Assembly (NCBI GenBank): GCA_905373085.1
Contig: CAJPRR010000074.1
Span: 1 to 10,827 of the forward strand
Source of the DNA: an uncultured Selenomonas sp.
GTDB lineage: Bacteria; Bacillota; Negativicutes; Selenomonadales; Selenomonadaceae
Length of the DNA stretch: 10,827 nucleotides
Reading direction: 5' to 3'
The translations under genes and the position numbers were made by a program. A model generated the notes under the pieces. That model saw only the letters and a list, made by a program, of their open reading frames with translations. It did not search any database and had not been told where the DNA came from. How positions within the stretch are numbered: the first letter of the stretch is position 1; every line of letters starts with the position of its first letter. Positions 4,957 to 10,827 of the stretch are shown here, one piece after another.

Positions 4957-5652
4957 TTAATCATTTTGGAAGTTATCGTGAGGAAGAAACAGGCTCGTCA
5001 AGTGATCCGTGTCCGCCTGCCGGTCGATTTCATAGAGAGGCATCGAGCGCACGGACTCATCGGGCAGCGCGATGTTGTGCAGGTAGATGACCTCCGTCTC
5101 GTCGTCCATGCGCTCCATCAAGGCGAGCTTGAGCCTGGAAGCGACTTCGCGATTGTAGACCTGCGTGAAGAGCGCTCCCGTCGAAAAATGGGAGGGCACG
5201 CTCGACACGTCGGACGCGTCGAGGATCAGCAGACCCTCAACGGGATCGATGCCGAGACTGCCGTAGAGCGTCTCGACGAAGCTCATGCCCAGCAAAATGG
5301 AAAGCTCCAAATCCTCGCGTGCACAGCGTTCGCGCAGAAAGATCACCGTGCGCTCCGCCACAAAGGGGCTGCCGGGCACGGCGTAGACGATCTCTTCGCC
5401 CGCACGCGCCCTTGAGGCGAGATCTTCCGCAATCGCATGATAAAGCTCCTCAAAGCTCTGCGCCTTTTCATACCAGGAATCGTAGCTCGTGAAAGGAACG
5501 CCGCGCCGCTTGAGTTCCGCCACGGACGGATGAACCGCCGTGCGCAGCAGAAGGCTTCTCCCGCTCGTCATCGCCGCCATGCTTTCGAGCGTGATAAGTC
5601 CGAAGCGCCCGGGGCCAAGCCCCACGACCGTGATGCTTCCCGCGTCTTTCAT
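4957..5652 (-). CDS. Tetrapyrrole-methylase-family protein, YabN N-domain without MazG
   Basis: A 231-residue predicted SAM-dependent methyltransferase fold, equivalent to the N-terminal half of YabN/MazG fusion proteins (about 490 aa in B. subtilis). Matching parts are ITVVGLGPG (7-15, SAM-binding start of the fold), LRTAVHPSVAEL (36-47), YEKAQSFEELY (61-71), VYAVPGSPFVAERTV (89-103), IDPVEGLLILDA (135-146) and DHLTSLFLP (216-224), which in YabN marks the end of the methylase half. The stop follows at once, so the whole C-terminal MazG nucleotide pyrophosphatase is missing and no remnant is seen in the 121 bp downstream. The methylase half of YabN has no well-defined substrate that I know of. 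The ATG overlaps the mfd stop (ATGA), with AAGGAGG 9 nt upstream inside mfd, so translation is probably coupled to mfd. A likely terminator follows. Confidence 0.88.
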   Translation of the reverse strand: MKDAGSITVVGLGPGRFGLITLESMAAMTSGRSLLLRTAVHPSVAELKRRGVPFTSYDSWYEKAQSFEELYHAIAEDLASRARAGEEIVYAVPGSPFVAERTVIFLRERCAREDLELSILLGMSFVETLYGSLGIDPVEGLLILDASDVSSVPSHFSTGALFTQVYNREVASRLKLALMERMDDETEVIYLHNIALPDESVRSMPLYEIDRQADTDHLTSLFLPHDNFQND

Positions 5653-8600
5653 CTGCGCCCGCCTCCTTTCTCCCTTGCCGAGCCTTTTTTCGCCGCGCCC
5701 TTTGCCGAGAATGCGTCCTGCTCGCCCTGCAGCATCATCAGGATGCGCGTGATGAAATTCGTGATGTTCTTCTTGTACTGCGCAGCGAGGCGTATGCGCA
5801 GCATCTGCTGCGGCGCCGGCAGCATCTTGGCGTTCCTGCCGAAGAGATTGAGGAGCTTCAGCAGACCGTCAGGATCGAACCGCGGCTTCTCCACGAAGGA
5901 GATTTCCAAGAACATCGGCTTTTCCACGACGGAACGTATGCCAAGCTCCCGCGCGTAATTTCGTATGCGTGCGACTTCCAGCAGGCGCAGCACGACGGGC
6001 GTCGGCTCGCCGAAGCGGTCGATCAGTTCGTCGAGGAGTTCCTGAATCTCCGCATTCCTGCGAATCGCTGCGATGCGCTGGTAGATCTCGATCTTGTGCA
6101 TGGGATCGCTGATGTATTCGCCGTCGATGTAGGCCTCCGCTCCGATGTCGATGACAGGCTCAAGCTTCTCTTCGGGCGGCTTTCCCGTGCGCCTCTCCTC
6201 GATCGCCTCGTCAAGCAGCTTCGAGTACATCTCGAAGCCGACGCTCGCGATGTGGCCGTGCTGCTCCGCGCCCAAGAGGTTTCCTGCGCCGCGGATCTCA
6301 AGGTCGCGCATGGCGATCTTGAAGCCCGCGCCGAGTTCGGCGAACTCCTTCATCGCCTGCAGACGCTTCTCCGCCGTCTCGGACAAAACCTTGTCCGCCT
6401 GATAGACGAAGTAGGCGAACGCCATCTGATTTGACCGGCCGACGCGGCCGCGCATCTGGTAGAGCTGCGACAGGCCGAAGCGGTCGGCGTTGTAGACGAT
6501 GATCGTGTTCGCGTTCGCCACGTCGAGGCCGTTTTCCACGATGCTCGTCGCGAGCAGGATGTCGTAGCGCCCCTCGTAGAAATCGACCATGACGCGCTCC
6601 AAAAGCTCTTCCGCCATCTGCCCGTGCCCCGTCTGAATGCGCGCCTCGGGCACAAGCTCTTCGAGCCGTCGGCGCATGATGTCGATGCTCTCGACGCGAT
6701 TGTAGACGAAGTAGACCTGACCGCCGCGCCTAAGTTCCCTCTTGATGGCGTTTTTCAAGACGGCGTCATTCTCCTCGACGACGTAACTCTGCACGGGAAA
6801 GCGCTCGGCGGGCGGCGTCTCGATGATGCTCATGTCGCGTGCGCCGACGAGCGACATGTGAAGCGTCCGCGGAATCGGCGTCGCCGACAGCGTCAGCACG
6901 TCGACGCCCGCCGCGAGCTTCTTGATCTTCTCCTTCTGCTTGACGCCGAAGCGCTGCTCCTCGTCGACAATCAGAAGCCCGAGATCGGAAAAATGCACAC
7001 GGTTCTGATTCAGGATGGCGTGCGTGCCGATGAGCACGTCGACCTTGTTCGCCTGCAGGCGCTCGATCGTCGCCTTCTGCTCCTTCGCCGAGCGAAAGCG
7101 GCAGATGATGTCGACGCTCACGCCAAAATCGGCGAAGCGTGCGGAAAATGTCTGGAAGTGCTGCTGTGCGAGCACGGTCGTCGGCACGAGCACGGCGACC
7201 TGCTTATGATCCATGACCGCCTTGTAGGCGGCGCGGATCGCCACCTCCGTCTTGCCGAAGCCGACATCGCCGCAGAGCAGGCGATCCATCGGCTCGGGCT
7301 TTTCCATATCCGCCTTGATCTCCTCGATGGCGCGGCGCTGATCGGGCGTCTCCTCGTACGGAAAGGCGTCCTCGAACTCCCGCTGCCAAGGCGTATCGGG
7401 CGAAAAGGCAAAGCCTTTCGCCGCACGCCGCTTCGCATAGAGCGCAATGAGCTCATCGGCGATGTCCTCGACGGAGGCGCGTGCACGCGCCTTTGCCTTG
7501 ATCCATTCCGTACCGCCCATGCGGTGCAAGCGCGGCGTCTCGCCCTCCGAGCCGATGTACTTCTGCAGAAGTCCCACCTGATCGGTCGGCACGAAGAGCT
7601 TGTCGTCGCCGCCGTACTTGATGTGCAGATAGTCCTTCTTGATGCCGCCGACATCGAGCGTTTCGACGCCGAGGTACTTGCCGACGCCGTGGTTCACATG
7701 GACGACGTAATCGCCGACGTTGATCTCTCGAAAATGCGCGATGCGCTCTTCCTTCGGCGCTGTCTGCACGAGCTTTTTCTTCTGCCTGCCGAAGACGTCC
7801 TTTTCGGCGACAACGACGAGCCGCGCTTCGGGCAGTTCGAAGCCGTTCGCGAGCGTGCCGACCATGATGTTCAGATAGGCGTCGCTCAAAGGAGCATCGT
7901 CTTCTGCAACGGCAGCCGGTATGCGCGACTTCGCGAAAAACTCGCGCAGGGAAGCGGCCTTCTCCGCCTCGCCGACGAGGAGGACGACGTGCTGCTTGTT
8001 GGAAAGCCAGCTTCGCGCCTCATTCTTCAAGAGATCCATCTGCCGCTGGAAGGGCGCGACCGCCTGCACGGCAAGGCTCACGAGGCTGTCCATCTCCGCG
8101 CCGTGAATCTTCTGCAGCATCAGGGCGGCGAAGAAGGTCGCATTGCCCTCGGCGCCCGCCACAAGTTCCTCCCACGTAAAGAGCTTCGACTTCAGCTCGG
8201 GCGTCTCCTTGACGAGACGCTGTGCGCTTTCGCGCGTGCGCAGAGGCTCGTCGAAGATGACGGCGCCCTCGCCCGCCAGATAGGAAAGGAAGGTCGCCTC
8301 CTCGCCGGGCCTCTCGGGAGTCGCGACGGGCAGCACCACCGCCGAAGGCAAGCTGCGCACGGAGCGCCGCGTCGCCGGATCGAACTCGCGCAAAGAGTCG
8401 ATCTCGTCGTCGAAAAATTCCAGACGCAGCGGCAGGGGCGCGTTGAGCGGATAGACATCGACGATGCCGCCGCGCGCACTGAACTGTCCGAGGGCGTCGA
8501 CCTCGGCCGCCGCCTCGTAGCCAAGATCGACGAGGCGTGAAAGAAGCTTCTCGCGCGAGAGCGTCGCACCGACTTCGAGACGCAGGCTCATGCGCTCGAA

Positions 8601-9002
8601 GTCTTGGCGCGAGACGCCCTTCTGCACGGCGGCGGCGGCGTGGGCGAGCACGACGACAGCCTCTTGCTTGAGAAGCCTGCCGAGGACGCCCATGCGCAGC
8701 GCCATGCGCTCCATGCCCTTCGCCGTCGCGTCCACCGTCATCATGTCGACCTCGGGCAGCTCCAAGACTTCGCGCATCGGCAGAAGAGCCGTCAGATCGG
8801 CACGCCACGCCTCGATCGCCTCGCGGCTGTGCGTGACGATGACCACGGGCTTTTCTGCAGCGTCGCAGGCGGCGGCGAAAAGCGCGTGCTTCTGCGAGCC
8901 GCTGAGGCCGTAGACGAGCGTCTTGCCGCCTCGACACGAAAACGCCTCGACGATCTTTCGAGCCGAGCCGCTCTGCGCCATTTGTTCAAAAAGTGCTTTC
9001 AT
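5649..9002 (-). CDS. mfd: Transcription-repair coupling factor Mfd
   Basis: A 1117-residue DNA translocase that recognises RNA polymerase stalled at a lesion, removes it and recruits UvrA. All modules are present: a UvrB-like N-terminal region (about 1-350) with a degenerate nucleotide site GLSGSQKHA (32-40) as expected; the CarD-like RNA-polymerase-interacting domain INVGDYVVHVNHGVGKYLG (427-445 onward, to about 485); the RecG-like motor with Walker A GDVGFGKTE (578-586), Walker B DEEQ (680-683), motif III SATPIPRT (706-713), and QMRGRVGRS (849-857); and the C-terminal TRCF domain (about 960-1085). It ends in a basic low-complexity tail (1101-1117). Length is near the usual 1150. The ATG has only a weak GGTGG site 4 nt upstream; TAGAAT at about 9013-9018 could be a -10, but no -35 is visible. 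It overlaps the next gene by 4 bp. Confidence 0.98.
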   Translation of the reverse strand: MKALFEQMAQSGSARKIVEAFSCRGGKTLVYGLSGSQKHALFAAACDAAEKPVVIVTHSREAIEAWRADLTALLPMREVLELPEVDMMTVDATAKGMERMALRMGVLGRLLKQEAVVVLAHAAAAVQKGVSRQDFERMSLRLEVGATLSREKLLSRLVDLGYEAAAEVDALGQFSARGGIVDVYPLNAPLPLRLEFFDDEIDSLREFDPATRRSVRSLPSAVVLPVATPERPGEEATFLSYLAGEGAVIFDEPLRTRESAQRLVKETPELKSKLFTWEELVAGAEGNATFFAALMLQKIHGAEMDSLVSLAVQAVAPFQRQMDLLKNEARSWLSNKQHVVLLVGEAEKAASLREFFAKSRIPAAVAEDDAPLSDAYLNIMVGTLANGFELPEARLVVVAEKDVFGRQKKKLVQTAPKEERIAHFREINVGDYVVHVNHGVGKYLGVETLDVGGIKKDYLHIKYGGDDKLFVPTDQVGLLQKYIGSEGETPRLHRMGGTEWIKAKARARASVEDIADELIALYAKRRAAKGFAFSPDTPWQREFEDAFPYEETPDQRRAIEEIKADMEKPEPMDRLLCGDVGFGKTEVAIRAAYKAVMDHKQVAVLVPTTVLAQQHFQTFSARFADFGVSVDIICRFRSAKEQKATIERLQANKVDVLIGTHAILNQNRVHFSDLGLLIVDEEQRFGVKQKEKIKKLAAGVDVLTLSATPIPRTLHMSLVGARDMSIIETPPAERFPVQSYVVEENDAVLKNAIKRELRRGGQVYFVYNRVESIDIMRRRLEELVPEARIQTGHGQMAEELLERVMVDFYEGRYDILLATSIVENGLDVANANTIIVYNADRFGLSQLYQMRGRVGRSNQMAFAYFVYQADKVLSETAEKRLQAMKEFAELGAGFKIAMRDLEIRGAGNLLGAEQHGHIASVGFEMYSKLLDEAIEERRTGKPPEEKLEPVIDIGAEAYIDGEYISDPMHKIEIYQRIAAIRRNAEIQELLDELIDRFGEPTPVVLRLLEVARIRNYARELGIRSVVEKPMFLEISFVEKPRFDPDGLLKLLNLFGRNAKMLPAPQQMLRIRLAAQYKKNITNFITRILMMLQGEQDAFSAKGAAKKGSAREKGGGRR

Positions 9003-9123
9003 GATTCCACCATTCTATGCAGGAAACGCGAAAAGGAGCTTGGCGAAGCGCCAGCCCCTCTGCGCAGCGCACGGGAAGGCAGGCTTCCTGCACGCTTGCA
9101 AACGCTTTTCTTGCTTTCAAACG
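9003..9123 (-). terminator. leuS-mfd gap with terminator-like hairpin (9031-9060)
   Basis: The 121-bp gap holds no gene. On the minus strand GAGGGGCTGGCG (9049-9060) pairs with CGCCAAGCTCC (9035-9045) with one bulged A and a G-U pair, 3-nt loop CTT, followed by TTTT and then CGCGTTT. This is a plausible intrinsic terminator for leuS, although the T run is short. A second small hairpin, GCAGG-CTT-CCTGC (9079-9091), lies nearer to leuS. Only about 28 nt separate the terminator from mfd, leaving little space for an mfd promoter, so some read-through from leuS is possible. Confidence 0.55.
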
Positions 9124-10827
9124 TCATTTGACGACGATGTTGACGAGCTTCTTCGGCACGCATATCACCTTGACGACGGTCTTGCCCGCCGTAAGTTCGA
9201 CGACCTTCGGCTGCTCAAGCGCCAGCTTTTCCATCTCCTGCGGCTGCATCGCCGCCGGAATCGTCAGCTTGTCGCGCACCTTGCCGTTGATCTGCAGGAC
9301 GATCTCGACCTCGTCCTCGACGACAGCCGCATCATCGAACTTCGGCCATCTGGCGTCGTGCACGCTTCCCTTGCCCGCCATGCGGCTCCAAAGCTCCTCC
9401 GCGATGTGCGGCGCAAAGGGCGCGAGCATCTTCACGAGCGCAAAGGAAAGCTCGCGCACGAGTCCCGGATGCACCGCCTTGTCCTGGAACGCGTAGAAGG
9501 CGTTGACAAGTTCCATGACGGCGCTGATCGCCGTGTTGAACATGAAGCGCTCGCCAACGTCCTCCGTGACCTTCTTGATCGTCTGATGCAGCGTGCGGCG
9601 CAACGATTTCTCCTCAGCCGTCAGCGTCGAACGGTCGTAGTCGTCCAGCCCCTCCTTGATCGCATCCTCGAAATGCGCGACAATGCGCCAGACGCGGTTC
9701 AAAAAGCGGAACGCCCCCTCGACGCCTTGGTCGCTCCACTCAAGGTCGCGCTCGACGGGCGCGGCGAAGAGGATGAAGAGACGCGCCGTATCGGCGCCGT
9801 ACTTTTGGATGATCTCCTCGGGCGAAACGACGTTGCCCTTCGACTTCGACATCTTCGCGCCGTCCTTGATGACCATGCCCTGCGTCAGGAGATTCTGGAA
9901 CGGCTCATCGAAGTCCAAGAGCTTCTCGTCGCGCAGCACCTTCGTAAAGAAGCGCGAATAGAGAAGATGCAAAATCGCATGTTCGATGCCGCCGATGTAC
10001 TGGTCGACGGGCGCCCAGTAGTTCACCTTGTCCGCCGCGAACGGCTTGTGCGTGTTGTGCGGATCGGTGTAGCGCATGTAGTACCACGACGAGCATATAA
10101 AGGTGTCCATCGTGTCCGTCTCGCGCCGTGCGGAGCCACCGCACTTCGGGCATGTGCAGTGCACGAAGGATTCGCTCTCGGCCAAGGGAGAGACGGCGCC
10201 CTGAGAGAAGTTCACATCCTCGGGCAGGCGGACGGGCAGTTCCTCTTCGGGCACGAGCTGCTCGCCGCATTTGTCGCAGTAGATGACGGGAATCGGCGCA
10301 CCCCAGTAGCGCTGGCGCGAGATGAGCCAGTCGCGCAGACGGTAGTTGACCTTGCGTCTGCCGAAGCCCTCCCTGACCGCCTTTTCGACGATCGCCGCCA
10401 AGGCCTCGTGCATCTCCATGCCATCGAACTCCGCCGAGTTCACGAGGACGCCGTCCTTCGCCGTGTAGGCTTCCGTCATTTCTTCAAGCTTCAGCTCGCG
10501 ATCCTTCGGGCGCAGCGTGACAATGATCGGCAGGTCGTACTTCTTCGCAAACATCCAGTCGCGCTGATCCTCCGACGGCACGCCCATGACGGCGCCCGTG
10601 CCATACTCGGCGAGCACGTAGTTCGTGATCCAAAGCTCGACCTTTCTGCCGTTGAAGGGATTGACGGCGTAAAGCCCCGTAAACATGCCCTCCTTCTCCG
10701 AATCGCCCGACGTGCGCTCAAGCTCCGACTGCGCCTTGACCTTGTCGGCGAAAGCGCGAAGCTCCGCCGCCTTCGGATTATCCTTCAGGATCTTCTCCAT
10801 CAGAGGATGCTCCGCCGCGAGCGCCAC
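9124..10827 (-). CDS. leuS: Leucyl-tRNA synthetase, C-terminal two-thirds (5' part beyond the window)
   Basis: Class I aminoacyl-tRNA synthetase that charges tRNA-Leu and edits wrong amino acids. The 567 visible residues start inside the CP1 editing domain: LAEYGTGAVMGVPSEDQRDWMFAKKY (72-97) is the editing-site motif with its conserved Asp residues. Then come WLISRQRYWGAPIP (167-180), a four-Cys zinc module (C184/C187 and C226/C229), the TFICSSWYYMRYTDP segment, IGGIEHAILHLLY (278-290), the catalytic KMSKS (325-329), the anticodon-binding helical domain (about 380-500) and the small C-terminal domain (about 505-567). The reading frame is open at the window edge; the GTG there is an internal codon, and about 250 residues are missing compared with the usual length of about 820. 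It lies upstream of mfd on the same strand, with a probable terminator between. Confidence 0.98.
   Translation of the reverse strand: MALAAEHPLMEKILKDNPKAAELRAFADKVKAQSELERTSGDSEKEGMFTGLYAVNPFNGRKVELWITNYVLAEYGTGAVMGVPSEDQRDWMFAKKYDLPIIVTLRPKDRELKLEEMTEAYTAKDGVLVNSAEFDGMEMHEALAAIVEKAVREGFGRRKVNYRLRDWLISRQRYWGAPIPVIYCDKCGEQLVPEEELPVRLPEDVNFSQGAVSPLAESESFVHCTCPKCGGSARRETDTMDTFICSSWYYMRYTDPHNTHKPFAADKVNYWAPVDQYIGGIEHAILHLLYSRFFTKVLRDEKLLDFDEPFQNLLTQGMVIKDGAKMSKSKGNVVSPEEIIQKYGADTARLFILFAAPVERDLEWSDQGVEGAFRFLNRVWRIVAHFEDAIKEGLDDYDRSTLTAEEKSLRRTLHQTIKKVTEDVGERFMFNTAISAVMELVNAFYAFQDKAVHPGLVRELSFALVKMLAPFAPHIAEELWSRMAGKGSVHDARWPKFDDAAVVEDEVEIVLQINGKVRDKLTIPAAMQPQEMEKLALEQPKVVELTAGKTVVKVICVPKKLVNIVVK

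Noticed and set aside
6624..8540. Plus-strand open frame of 638 codons opposite mfd
   Set aside because: It is fully antisense to the motor and N-terminal parts of Mfd, whose motifs are all intact. Leu/Arg/Asp/His-rich composition reflects the complementary codon pattern, and there is no ribosome binding site or domain.
10200..10270. Possible zinc-ribbon protein within leuS
   Set aside because: The CxxC pairs here belong to the zinc module of leucyl-tRNA synthetase and lie within its continuous reading frame.

Overview
The window is a compact block of bacterial housekeeping genes, every one of them on the minus strand. It is GC-rich and dense. Read in the direction of transcription (high to low coordinates) it holds: leuS (5' part beyond the window), mfd, a tetrapyrrole-methylase-family protein, the histone-like protein HU, a short-chain dehydrogenase, a GT28/UgtP-like glycosyltransferase, a small protein with two tandem zinc ribbons, divIC/ftsB, the S1-domain protein YabR and tilS (3' part beyond the window). 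I see no tRNA, rRNA, insertion sequence, CRISPR array or phage gene.

The order mfd - (YabN-type methylase) - HU - divIC - yabR - tilS is the well-known Firmicutes cluster. In spore-formers such as Bacillus subtilis that cluster also carries spoVT, spoVB/yabM, hslR/rqcP, yabP, yabQ and spoIIE. None of these is present between mfd and tilS here. Together with high GC and good Shine-Dalgarno sites, often with TTG or GTG starts, this suggests a non-sporulating Firmicute. A high-GC member of the Negativicutes (Selenomonas-like) is my best guess; this is inference, not proof.

Layout: leuS ends at 9124 and is followed by a hairpin with a short T run. mfd (transcription-repair coupling factor) overlaps the methylase gene by 4 bp (ATGA), so the two are probably translationally coupled. 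A hairpin plus T-tract closes this pair. HU has its own GTG start with a strong ribosome binding site and a strong compound terminator. The dehydrogenase follows. An extended -10 promoter then opens a likely operon of glycosyltransferase, zinc-ribbon protein and divIC, closed by a long imperfect stem terminator. yabR stands alone between a perfect-consensus promoter (TTGACA-18-TATAAT), an 85-nt structured leader and a perfect 11-bp terminator. tilS comes last and is cut by the window edge.

Functions cover translation (leuS, tilS, probably yabR), DNA repair and nucleoid structure (mfd, HU), envelope and cell division (glycosyltransferase, divIC), plus three poorly defined proteins. I found no convincing new multi-gene system. 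The best leads are the methylase domain that has lost its MazG partner domain, the duplicated zinc-ribbon protein between the glycosyltransferase and divIC, and the structured yabR leader.
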